DNA from: Rapana venosa
Lineage: Eukaryota; Mollusca; Gastropoda; Neogastropoda; Muricidae
Length of the DNA stretch: 64,000 bases
Reading direction: 5' to 3'
Assembly: GCA_028751875.1 (NCBI GenBank)
Contig: CM054141.1
Coordinates: 74,367,646-74,431,645 of the forward strand
Part shown: one piece after another, positions 51,841 to 61,925 of the stretch
How the letters are laid out: every line of letters begins with the position of its first letter
How positions within the stretch are numbered: the first letter of the stretch is position 1
Translations under genes and position numbers: made by a program
Notes under the pieces: generated by a model
The model's input: the letters and a program-made list of their open reading frames with translations, nothing else
What the model was told of the DNA's origin: nothing
Database searches by the model: none

Positions 51841-53222
51841 CACAGACAAGGACACATCAAACACACACATCAGAGAAAAACACACCAAACACACACATGC
51901 ACATCACACAGAGACAAGGACACACCAAACACACACATCAGACACAGACAAGGGACACAAACAGACACACAAAGACAAGGACACATCAAACACACACACA
52001 GACAAGGACACATCAAACACAAACATCAGACACAGACAAGGACACATCAAACACACACACAGACAAGGACACATCAAACACACACATCACACACAGACAA
52101 GGACACATCAAACAACACACAGACAAGGACACATCGAACACACACAGACAAGGACACATCAAACACACACACACATCACACACAGACAGTACACATCAAA
52201 CACACACATCACACACAGACAAGGACACATCAAACACACACATCAGAAAAAACATTACCAAACACACACATGCACATCACACGAGACAAGGACACATCAA
52301 ACACACACATCAGACACAGACAAGGACACACAAACACACACATCAGAGAAAACATACCAAACACACACATGCACATCACACACAGACAAGGACACATCAA
52401 ACACACACATCAGACACAGACAAGGACACATCAAACACACACACATCACACACAGACAAGGACACACCAAACACACACACATCAGACACAGACAAGGACA
52501 CATCAAACACACACTTCAGACACAGACACATCAAACACACACATCAGACACAGACAAGGACACATCAAAACACACACAGACAAGGACACATCAAACACAC
52601 ACACAGACAAGGACACATCAAACACACACACAGACAAGGACACATCAACACACACATCAGACACAGACAAGGACACATCAAACACACACACAGACAAGGA
52701 CACATCAAAGACACACACAGACAAAGACACATCAAACACACACATCAGACACAGACACATCAAACACACACACAGACAAGGACACATCAAACACACACAC
52801 ACAGACAAGGACACATCAAACACACACACACAGACAAGGACACACCAAAACACACACACAGACAAGGACACATCAAACACACACAGACAAGGACACATCA
52901 AACACACAGAGACAAGGACACATCAAACACACAGACAAGGACACATCAAACACACACACACACAGACAAGGACACATCAAACACAACACACAAAACACAG
53001 ACAAGGACACATCAAACACACACACACTACAGACACATCAAACACAGACACATCAAACACAGACACATCAAACACAGACAAGGACACACCAAACACACAG
53101 ACAAGGACACATCAAACATCACACACAGACAAGGACACATCAACACACACATCAGACAAGGATACTTCAAACACAGACACACAGGACAAGGACACATCAA
53201 ACACAGACAAGGACACGTCAGC
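51840..53222. repeat. 24-28-bp satellite, second half of the array
   Basis: Unit: ACAGACAAGGACACATCAAA, CACAC, about 55 copies, with CATCAGACACAGACAAGG variants. It shares the ACACATCAAACACAC core with the first half; AGAGAAGA is replaced by GACAAGG. Confidence 0.93.
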
Positions 53223-53267
53223 AGAGACATGATGCACACCCAAACACGCAGACACCTAGAAAAACGA

Positions 53268-53292
53268 GGGGGGGGGGGGGGGGGGGGGGGGG
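53268..53292. repeat. G homopolymer tract
   Basis: About 25 G in a row, 28 bases downstream of the donor of the 110-bp TBC1D19 exon. Confidence 0.9.
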
Positions 53293-53320
53293 TGGCTACT
53301 GAAGGCACAGCATTTCTGAC

Positions 53321-53430
53321 CTGAGGGTGAGATGACACACTGTGTAGTCGGAAGAAGTATAGTGTGTACATCTTGCGAAACATGTAGTACAGCGTCACCA
53401 CGTCTTTGTACACATAACACAGGGGGGCCA
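53321..53430 (-). CDS. TBC1D19: TBC1D19-like exon n-4 (110 bp)
   Basis: Acceptor TTTATGTTACAG precedes 53430 and donor GTCAGA follows 53321. Two bases complete a codon from the exon upstream (phase 1), and 36 codons follow: APLCYVYKDVVTLYY, MFRKMYTLYFFRLHSVSSHPQ. The intron after it is phase 0. The FRKMY/YFFRLHS motif lies in the middle of the TBC fold, in the helices that follow the catalytic segment. Directly upstream on the coding strand is a 51-bp array made from this exon's own start. The next upstream exon was not found within the window. Confidence 0.88.
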
Positions 53431-53444
53431 CTGTAACATAAATT

Positions 53445-53625
53445 GACACGTGTAGATCAGTGTCACATCCTTGTACACATAACACAACACACCTTGACAC
53501 GTGTAGATCAGTGTCACATCCTTGTACACATAACACAACACACCTTGACACATGTAGATCAGTGTCACATCTTTGTACACATAACACAACACACCTTGAC
53601 ATGTGTAGAACAGTGTCACAATTGG
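53445..53625 (-). repeat. 51-bp array derived from TBC1D19 exon n-4
   Basis: On the gene strand each unit reads CAAGGTGTGTTGTGTTATGT, GTACAAGGATGTGACACTGA, TCTACACGTGT. The part TGTGTTATGTGTACAA is identical to the exon (53420-53405), and one frame of the units gives VLCYVYKDVTLIYTCQG, against PLCYVYKDVVTLYY in the exon. About 3.5 copies, directly before the exon's acceptor. Confidence 0.87.
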
Positions 53626-53689
53626 TTCAACAGCATCATAATTTGTTGTTGTTTGTTTGTTTTCTGCTGCGTCATCTTCTGTGATGTCC

Positions 53690-54363
53690 CTGTCCCAATG
53701 TTTCCACACTGCTCATTTCAATCTGTTCACCCTGTCCCAATGTTTCCACACTGCTCATTTCAATCTGTTCACCCTGTCCCAATGTTTCCACACTGCTCAT
53801 TTCAATCTGTTCACCCTGTCCCAATGTTTCCACACTGCTCATTTCAATCTGTTCACCCTGTCCCAATGTTTCCACACTGCTCATTTCAATCTGTTCACCC
53901 TGTCCCGCTGTTTCCACACAGCTCATTTCAATCTGTTCATCCTGTCCCAATGTTTCCACACTGCTCATTTCAATCTGTTCACCCTGTCCCAATGTTTCCA
54001 CACTGCTCATTTCAATCTGTTCACCCTGTCCCAATGTTTCCACACTGCTCATTTCAATCTGTTCACCCTGTCCCAATGTTTCCACACTGCTCATTTCAAT
54101 CTGTTCACCCTGTCCCAATGTTTCACACTGCTCATTTCAATCTGTTCGCCCTGTCCCAATGTTTCCACACTGCTCATTTCAATCTGTTCGCCCTGTCCCA
54201 ATGTTTCCACACTGCTCATTTCAATCTGTTCACCCTGTCCCAATGTTTCCACACTGCTCATTTCAATCTGTTCACCCTGTCCCAATGTTTCCACACTGCT
54301 CATTTCAATCTGTTCATCCTGTCCCAATGTTTCCACACTGCTCATTTCAATCTGTTCACCCCA
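53690..54363. repeat. 42-bp minisatellite, 16 copies
   Basis: Unit: CCCTGTCCCAATGTTTCCAC, ACTGCTCATTTCAATCTGTT, CA. Units are nearly identical. One unit (54121) has lost a C and one block (53905-53925) carries CGCTG/ACAG changes. The unit length is a multiple of three and no frame has a stop, so long ORFs arise on both strands without being genes. Confidence 0.94.
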
Positions 54364-54489
54364 GCCATATCCAGATCCATGATGATGCATCATCCTCAGG
54401 GTGAGAAGTCCTTCAGGAGCCTATCATTGTCAGGCCGCCATGGAGCCACCAACCAGAGGGGCCCTGTACTGTTGCAGGGTCACTTTGGT

Positions 54490-54740
54490 GGTGTTCAGAA
54501 GTGCCTGCTCTGAGCTAACATATGCAGGACAACTGTGTGGTCCTGTGTGCACATGTACACAAACTATCTTGCGCACATATCAAAATCCAATTCTGCCTTT
54601 TGGAAGGCAAGGCCACTGTGTGCCTGTGGTAATGGATGGCAGAACTTACAAACCTGCACACGCACTGGATGCAGAAAAAACACACCAGTGCTTATTCCAC
54701 TATCATCAAAATAAAAGAATTGCAACTAAAACTGAAAAAA
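54490..54740 (+). mobile_element. SINE-3 3' half, diverged
   Basis: GTACACAAACTATCTTGCGC, CTTTTGGAAGGCAAGGCCAC, GCACACGCACTGGATGCAG and GTGCTTATTCCACTATCATC follow the SINE-3 order to an A-rich end. Confidence 0.72.
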
Positions 54741-54879
54741 ACTAGTAAGCCCCCTAATGATGACAGTTATAGCTCATTTGTGGAGCCAGACTGAGTGAGA
54801 TGACCTGGAGGTCAACCACATTAACGTCCCTCCAGCGACCGTCTCCCTTATGCCTCCAGCCCTAAAGACTCACACTACT
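54741..54879. other. Short unassigned stretch
   Basis: No element recognised between SINE-3 and the L1-like element. Confidence 0.4.
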
Positions 54880-55027
54880 AACTCACAACAGGCACAGAGG
54901 TGTATTTATTCATGAGTAAATTGACACTAAGGTCTCCATGAGACCAGAGCATCAAAGCCATCGAACCTGAAACACTTTTCTGTTCCTTTGTGTTATTGCA
55001 CAGGGGACAACTTGTTGTAGTTGTTGT
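54880..55027 (-). pseudogene. L1/Tx1-like C-terminal zinc-knuckle region
   Basis: SCPLCNNTKEQ, then a diverged stretch ending near 54880. CPLC is the first half of the zf-RVT motif. The following HLFW-type segment is not recognisable. Confidence 0.55.
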
Positions 55028-56204
55028 TACACCCATTGAGCACAGAACAACATTAGTAATCACAATTCTTACACCCATTGAGCACAGAACAACATTAGTA
55101 ACCACAATTCTTACACCCATTGAGCACAGAACAACATTAGTAACCACAATTCTTACACCATTGAGCACAGAACAACATTAGTAACCACAATTCTTACACC
55201 CATTGAGCACAGAACAACATTAGTAACACAATTCTTACACCCATTGAGCACAGAACAACATTAGTAACCACAATTCTTACACCCATTGAGCACAGAACAA
55301 CATTAGTAACCACAATTCTTACACCCATTGAGCACAGAACAACATTAGTAACCACAATTCTTACACCCATTGAGCACAGAACAACATTAGTAACCACAAT
55401 TCTTACACCCATTGAGCACAGAACAACATTAGTAATCACAATTCTTACACCCATTGAGCACAGAGCAACATTAGTAATCACAATTCTTACACCCATTGAG
55501 CACAGAGCAACATTAGTAACCACAATTCTTACACCCATTGAGCACAGAGCAACATTAGTAACCACAATTCTTACACCCATTGAGCACAGAGCAACATTAG
55601 TAACCACAATTCTTACACCCATTGAGCACAGAGCAACATTAGTAACCACAATTCTTACACCCATTGAGCACAGAGCAACATTAGTAACCACAATTCTTAC
55701 ACCCATTGAGCACAGAGCAACATTAGTAACCACAATTCTTTACACCCATTGAGCACAGAACAACATTAGTAACCACAATTCTTACACCCATTGAGCACAG
55801 AACAACATTAGTAACCACAATTCTTACACCCATTGAGCACAGAACAACATTAGTAACCACAATTCTTACACCCATTGAGCACAGAACAACATTAGTAACC
55901 ACAATTCTTACACCCATTGAGCACAGAGCAACATTAGCAATCACAATTCTTACACCCATTGAGCACAGAACAACATTAGTAACCACAATTCTTACACCCA
56001 TTGAGCACAGAACAACATTAGTAACCACAATTCTTACACCCATTGAGCACAGAACAACATTAGTAACCACAATTCTTACACCCATTGAGCACAGAACAAC
56101 ATTAGTAACCACAATTCTTACACCCATTGAGCACAGAACAACATTAGTAACCACAATTCTTACACCCATTGAGCACAGAACATTAGTAACCACAATTCTG
56201 TGGA
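55028..56204 (-). repeat. 42-bp array made from L1 ORF2 codons, about 28 copies
   Basis: On the element's strand each unit encodes RIVVTNVVLCSMGV. The L1 frame enters as LQWLQIKIVHRIVVTNVLCS, and leaves the last unit as CSMGVTTTTTSCPLCNNTKE, which is the usual L1 order (HRI..TN..L..MG, then C-x2-C). So the unit is one stretch of the L1 C-terminal domain multiplied in frame. GAA-CAACA and GAG-CAACA variants form blocks. Confidence 0.9.
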
Positions 56205-58257
56205 CAATTTTTATCTGTAACCATTGTAATTTGATGTCTTTAATCTTGTGCAATTTTTAAAATACCATTTTCCAGTTGATTTCTTCATTAAGTTTCTGTG
56301 TCCATTTTTTACAGCATTTGGGTTCTGTGTTGTTTGACATCAATTTTTCATAGTACAGTTTTGAGCCCCTGTGCACACTATCTATTATCTGTATTGCTTT
56401 AGCTGTGTCTGTACAACAATTTACATTGTCACCTATTTTGACTTCTGCCTTTTTTACAAATTGTTTGATTGATGAGATTAGCCCATTGAAAGTTACAAAG
56501 TCAATACAATTATCATTTGCTTTAGAAAAAATTTAATATTTAAAAAAACTCACCATTTTTCTTGACAAGATGTTTTATTAGATATATCCCCTTTTCTGCT
56601 AAAATATTTTTTATCAACAACTTTATTTCCAAGAGTAATGTTTTCATTATACAAAATAGGTTCTGCAAGAAATTCATTTTCATTTTGCGGAGTGATGCAA
56701 GTACAGAAAAATTTATAAGCTTTAAAAACATGGGTCCAAAAAGGATTGGCCTTCACGTGCTTGTGCGTTATTGAAGGACCATAACAGTCTAGAGTCTTAA
56801 GAAATGGGTATTGTATTTCTGCAATACTGACCCACTTGTGATTAGATTTTCTAACTTTTCTTACCCATGAAAGCTTCAAAGCATATATATAATTTTTTAT
56901 ACCAGGTATATCTAGTCCACCTTGTTTGATGGTCTTAACTGCCGTCTGTCTTCCTGTCTTGTCTTGCTTATTGTTCCAAACAAATTGAAAACAAAGTTTC
57001 TGTAACTGTTTCAAAAAATGATCGGGTGGGTCTGGTAGTAATATCCACAGATGTATAAGCTTTGAAAGAATAAGAGACTTTAGTACAGCTACTCTACCTA
57101 ATGGAGTAATAGTTCTTTGTGACCATATTTTGAAAAGCAGTTTAACCTCTGAAAATTTATTATTGTAATTTATCATTTCAGTCTTTTAGTGTCTGGGTAA
57201 ACCAGACACCTAATATCTGAAATCTGGAGGGGTTCCAAATCATTTTCAAATGGGGGAAAAATATTTTGCTGGAATTTTTCTTACTTCCTAACCATATGAT
57301 CTGAATTTTTTCCTTATTCATGTGTAGTCCTGAAACTCTACCGAATTGTTCGATTTATTATGTGTATGGAATGTTCAAATGAGGTCTCATCTCCTGCATT
57401 TAAGAGCTGGGTGTCATCAGCATATTGAGAAATTTTGTGCTCTTCTTTTCCAATATTGATTCCTTTTATTACTTTGTCCTCCTTTATCATTAAGGCCAAA
57501 ATCTCTGCACAAAGAATAAACAAATAGGGTGAAATCGGATCACCTTTCCTGTATCCCCTTTCAATTCTAAACCATCGGTTAGTGTTACCATTTACGAGAA
57601 CAGTTGATTTGATATTTTTATAGAATGTATCAACCCAGTGTGTTAAATTATTTCCAAACCCAAACGCTTTTAACACTTTAAACATAAAATTCCAGTTAAG
57701 AGAGTCGACAGCTTTTTCAAAATCAATATTAATTAATGAGTAGCCCTGGTTGATTTTTTATATTAAAATAATTGATCAAATCATAAATTAACCGTACATT
57801 GTCACCAATGTACCTGTTGCTCATAAAGCCTGTTTGGTCCTCACTGACTAACTTTGGAAGTACCCTTTTGATTCTATTGACTATACAGGAGGACCCTATC
57901 TTATAGACTACATTTAGGAGAGTGATGGGACGCCAATTTTTTAATATATTCTTTAGGTTAGTCACCTTTAGGGAGACAAGTAAACAGTCCCTCTTTTTGT
58001 GTGGTTGACAATTCACCATACTTGTAGCTTTCATTTAATGATCTAATTATAAATTGTCCTATTTGTTTCCAGAAAAATTTAAAGAAATCAACTGTAAATC
58101 CATCTGTGCCCGGACTTTTCCCGTTTTTCATGTTTTTTAAAGCTAGACTTGCTTCCTCAAGTGTAATGTTACCGTTTAATGACTCAATTTCTTCCTTTGA
58201 CAGTTTGGGTATTGCTCTGACTAAGTTATCAATTTCACATTCTTCCGTATTTCTTTT
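56205..58257 (-). pseudogene. L1/Tx1-like reverse transcriptase
   Basis: Order: MKNGKSPGTDGFTVDFFKFF (about 58115), LKNWRPITLLNVVYKIGSSC, IKRVLPKLVSEDQTGFMSNR, a break, then MFKVLKAFGFGNNLTHWVDT, RIERGYRKGDPISPYLFILC, KISQYADDTQLLNAGDE (YADD 57413-57424). A break near 57338, then MINYNNKFSEVKLLFKIWSQ, TPLGRVAVLKSLILSKLIHL, FQFVWNNKQDKTGRQTAVKT, then SWVRKVRKSN and, near 56300, KWTQKLNEEINWKMVF. Typical L1-group order with at least four frame breaks. Confidence 0.87.
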
Positions 58258-58323
58258 TTTATATATCTATCTATCTATCTATCTGTCCCGTAGTCTGACG
58301 ACCATGGGGGCTTCCTCAAAGAC

Positions 58324-60380
58324 TCAACAACCAGTTCCCTCCATTCCTCTCTGTTCTGCCTTTCTCAGGGTTTTGTTGAGTTCTAGGCCTGTCCATTCGC
58401 TGATGTTATCCTCCCAGCTCTTCCTTGGTCTGCCTCTTCTTCTTCCTCCTTGGACAGTGCCTTGTAAAACTGTCTTTGCAAGTCCTTTGGATCTTGTGAC
58501 ATGCCCATACCATTTAAGTTTATGCTTTTTCACGATCGTTAGAAGGTTCTCATAGGGTCCATGGTTTGCTGGATTCTGTTATGCAACGCTTTCGTTGCTT
58601 ATGTGGTCTTTGTAGGAGATGCCAAGGAGTCTCCGAAAGCATCTCATCTCCACCACTGTACTCTTATCTCCAAATCTGCAGTCAGGTCCATGATTCACAG
58701 GCATACAGAAATATGGATATGACAGGGAGCGCATTAGTCTGATCGTGGAGATAGGTGAGATATTTTATCTCTCCAATGGTGTTTAGTTTTGACAGTGCTG
58801 TTATTGTCTGTGCAGTCCTGCATACTACTTCTGGCTTGGATCCCTGGTTCTGATACAATGGCTCCCAGGTACTTGAAGCTTTGAACTGTTTCCAGCTTCT
58901 GGTCATTAACCCTGATATCAGTGCTAATGCCCTTGGTGTTATTAGTCATCAGTTTGGTCTTCTCTGCACTGATTTCCATGCCGTAATGTTTGGAGGCCTT
59001 ATTCAGTGTTCTGTTAGGCTGGCAAGCTCTTTTTCTGATCCTGCTATTCCATCAATGTCATCTGTGAAGCGGAGGTTTGTGATCGTTCTGCCACCAATGC
59101 TGACTGATCCTTCACGATGTTCCAGTGCATCAGCCATGATTCTCTCAAGGAAGATGTTGAAAAGAGTGGGTGAGAGTAGACAGCCCTGCCTTACTCCCAA
59201 CTGTTGTTCGAAACCATTCTCCAATGTTGTTGTTGTAGTACACTGCACTGGTGGCCTCGCTGTACAGCTGTTCAGCTGTTTGATGACTCTGATCAGGTTT
59301 GCATTGATGCTGTACAAATTCATGGTTGCCCACAAAGCTGCATGCCACACCCTGTCAAATGACTTCTTAAAATCGATAAATACTTGTTGATGTTGAAGGT
59401 ACCGCTCACATAGTATTCTGAGGTTGAATATCTGTTCTGTTGTGCTGCGCCCTGCTCTGAAACCTGCTTGTTCCTCAGCAATGATGGTCTATGCTTGTGG
59501 CTTCATGTCTATTCAATATTATCTGCAGCATGACCTTGCTTGGGTGGCATATGAGGCTGATTGTGCGGTAATTATGGCATTGTTGTAGATTTCCTTTCTT
59601 GGGGAGGGTGATGATGAGTGACTGTGTCCATGGTGTTGGCCATTTTCCTGTCTGCCAGATCTTGTTGCAGATTCTTAGTAGGGCGCTGATCATGGCTTCC
59701 CCTCCAGCTTGAACCAACTCAGCTGCAATGTTGTCATCCCCTGCTGACTTCCCCTTTTTCATCGATCTGACTGCTGTTTCCACTTCTTCTCGGAGATAGG
59801 GTGACTGTCTGTGTCTTTGCTTGCGGGTACATTAAGGACTTTTGGATCTCCTGCGGTTCTATAGTTATACAGTCGGACATATTCTGTCCATCTGTTCAGA
59901 ATATCCTGGTCGTCAGTGAGACACTTCCCATTTTTGTCTTGATTGTTAAACCTTTTCCCTGTTTTGTGCTAGTCAGGTCTTTCACCAGCTGATATGCTTT
60001 CTTGCTATTGTTTTTCTTGATGTTCTCTTCAATGTCTTGGCACTGTTCACCGATCCATTTTTCTTTTGCCTCCGTCATGGACTTCCTGATTCTTTTGTTG
60101 ACTGCCCTATATTGTTCTGCTCTTTCTTTTGTTTCAATTTTCTTTTTCTTCAACTCTCTACGCTTGTCGCATAGTTGTAGGATGTTAGGTGTGACCCATG
60201 GTTTTTTGATTGGTCGGTGTTTGCCAAGAAGCTCGCTTGCTGTTTCAGTCACTGCTGTATTGAAACTATTCGTCAGTGTATCTATGTCTGAGTCTATCAC
60301 AGTGAGTGCTGCAAACTTTCCACCTATCCTTGCTTGAAAAATTTCTACTACCTCTGGGTCCTTCAGCTTCTCGAGGTCAA
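58324..60380 (-). pseudogene. RTE-A copy 3 linker, reverse transcriptase and C-terminus
   Basis: Frame 60300-59896 gives the linker (NTAVTETASELLGKHRPI, MTEAKEKWIGEQCQDI). 59783-59475 gives RT fingers (METAVRSMKKGKSAGDDN, WTQSLIITLPKKGNL). 59350-59003 gives WHAALWATMNLYSINANL, VRQGCLLSPTLFNIFLE and LRFTDDIDGIAG (F-T-D-D at 59057-59068). The rest, SFKYLGAIV and KWYGHVTRSKGL, is broken by many single-base losses. Confidence 0.86.
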
Positions 60381-61313
60381 TTTGATCCTGATGTTGTTCC
60401 GCTTGTGGATTTTCTTTAGACGTAGTCGGAAAGTCATCATCACAAGATCATGATCACTCCCTATGTCTGCTCCTGGAAAACTTCGTGTCTGTGCGATGTT
60501 AACGCTAGACTGAAACCGTCTTTTCACCATGATATAGTCTATTTGGTTGTGGTGTTCTCCATTTGGGCTATGCCATGTCCATTTTCTGGATTTCTTGTGT
60601 GGGCCAAGTGTATTCACTAGCTGGAGGTGGTTGTTACTGGCAAACTCCAGGAGTCTCAAGCCTCTTTCATTTGATTGGTTATTGCAATTTGGCCCACAAA
60701 CGCCCTCCCAATCTTTCCATGCATCTTCTCCTACCTTGGCGTTCCAGTCACCTTGCACAACGAGGATGTCTTTCTTGGGAGTTTGATTCAGAACCTCTTG
60801 TAGCTGGTCATAAAATTCTTCTATGGCTTCATCTGTGCAGTCTGATGTAGGGGCGTATGCCTGCACTACAGTTATGTTAAAGGGGGTTGCTCTCAGGCGG
60901 ATGGTAATAAGTCTGCTGGACACAGGCTGACAGCTCATGACGGTGTTCACGGTGTCTTTGTGAACGAGAAACCCCACGCCGTGTTCGTGTTTATCCTGTT
61001 TTCCACTGTAGCATAATTTGTGGTCTTCCTGGGTCGTTGTTTCTCCCACGTTTTCCCACCTTACTTCGCAGAGCCCAAGGATGTGCCATTGATATCTGGA
61101 CATCTCATGTGTCAGTTCTTCCACTTTGCCTGCAGCTCTTAGTGTCCGTACATTCCATGTGCCAATGATGGTGTTGTTTCTGGCACGGATTTTGCTGTGT
61201 TTTACATCAGTAGCATACTTTCGACCTCTGTCCTGATGAGCAACAGAAGGCGCGGTCCTTGGTAACCCGGGCGACGACCGATCCGGTATGGAGATTCTGG
61301 CTGTCTTTATCAT
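60363..61313 (-). CDS. RTE-A copy 3 endonuclease, open over 316 codons
   Basis: A single open frame: MIKTARISIPDRSSPGLPRT, IRARNNTIIGTWNVRTLRAA (catalytic Asn), YQWHILGLCEVRWENVG (catalytic Glu), GVGFLVHKDTVNTVMSC, ITVVQAYAPTSDCTDEAI, DILVVQGDWNAKVGEDAW (GDWN), GLRLLEFASNNHLQLVNTL, HSPNGEHHNQIDYIMVKRRF and FPGADIGSDHDLVMMTFRL (SDH). It ends at a frameshift near 60380, just before the linker. This endonuclease class is often annotated craniofacial development protein 2-like. The frame probably began upstream in the full ORF. Confidence 0.9.
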   Translation of the reverse strand: MIKTARISIPDRSSPGLPRTAPSVAHQDRGRKYATDVKHSKIRARNNTIIGTWNVRTLRAAGKVEELTHEMSRYQWHILGLCEVRWENVGETTTQEDHKLCYSGKQDKHEHGVGFLVHKDTVNTVMSCQPVSSRLITIRLRATPFNITVVQAYAPTSDCTDEAIEEFYDQLQEVLNQTPKKDILVVQGDWNAKVGEDAWKDWEGVCGPNCNNQSNERGLRLLEFASNNHLQLVNTLGPHKKSRKWTWHSPNGEHHNQIDYIMVKRRFQSSVNIAQTRSFPGADIGSDHDLVMMTFRLRLKKIHKRNNIRIKLTSRS

Positions 61314-61462
61314 GGGTGTGTCTTGGGCAAATCAAACCTGGCGGAGCCCATCCCTCTCCAGGTCGGATTTTTCGATTGGGTTTACTCCCCACATGTGGCA
61401 GGTGGTACTGGGTTACATGGTTACCAGTAGCAGAGGGAGTCTCTGACCTGACCTGCAAGCAC

Positions 61463-61925
61463 TTTATATAATACCGTTTATATATAAGTTTTCATAAAAT
61501 GCGCTTACTTCTTTTTCAATATCTGCCTGGCTTTCAACAGTACTGCCCTCTTTAGTGACTAACTTTATCATTTGTTTACTTACAAAATTCCTTTTCTCTA
61601 AGTTACAGAAGTACTTTGAAATCTTTTCCCCATCTGCTATCCATCGTGCTTTAGATCTTAGCAATACTCCTTCCATTCTTTTAGTTTGTATTGTCTTGAG
61701 CTCCTCATTTTTCTCCTTTATTTGTAACACTATGTTTTCAGTTTTATTTTCGATCTTTTCCAGAGAGTGTATATCTTTTACAAGCACACTTTCATTTTCC
61801 TGCATCTTTCGTTTTTTCATAGTTGCATAACTTATAGTTTTGGTTCTAATTTTCATAAGTAGGAAGTCTAGAAAGAGTTTATCTGAAATTTTAAATTCTA
61901 ATTCTGATTTAGGTTCATCTTCCAA
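61463..61925 (-). pseudogene. L1/Tx1-like linker between endonuclease and RT
   Basis: Reads ELEFKISDKLFLDFLLMKIR, KERNEEL-like coiled-coil stretches, RSKARWIADGEKISKYFCNL, and SAFYENLYINGII, where RTE-A copy 3 interrupts. The frame resumes on the other side (58257) with KKRNTEECEIDNLVRAIPKL. Confidence 0.85.

Larger units (their letters stand above)
30677..53430 (-). other. TBC1D19: TBC1D19-like gene, 3' part (five exons)
   Basis: Five exons with consensus acceptors and donors join in frame to give about 150 C-terminal residues of a TBC (Rab-GAP) domain protein. Diagnostic runs are YYMFRKMYTLYFFRLHS, LFETLLQTHEPELFYHL, LKIAFKWLMRAFSGFLASDQ, LLLWDRVLAFDSLEIL, FRKTNLMKVQTYNAAE and AVLADVTTLHVLPLLQ. 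The order and ungapped joins match the C-terminus of TBC1D19 as I recall it. The catalytic Arg and Gln fingers of the TBC domain would lie upstream, beyond this window. Introns measure about 3.3, 6.7, 9.8 and 2.5 kb. Another TBC family member is possible but less likely. Confidence 0.85.
58266..61462 (-). mobile_element. RTE-A copy 3, full length (3.2 kb), in the L1/Tx1-like element
   Basis: 3' GATA tail at 58266-58283; 5' end near 61462. An 8-bp AT-rich duplication tttatata lies at 58258-58265 and 61463-61470. The L1 frame on each side (YENLYINGII and KKRNTEECE) rejoins when it is removed. It has no nested insertion, so it gives the family length. Confidence 0.9.

Noticed and set aside
51097..53324. 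Overlapping plus frames of about 700 codons, rich in Thr, His and Asp
   Set aside because: They are translations of the 28-bp and 25-bp satellites; two frames are open together, which a real gene would not show.
53443..54513. 356-codon plus frame and 148-codon minus frame
   Set aside because: A 42-bp unit without stops in several frames gives long ORFs on both strands by arithmetic.
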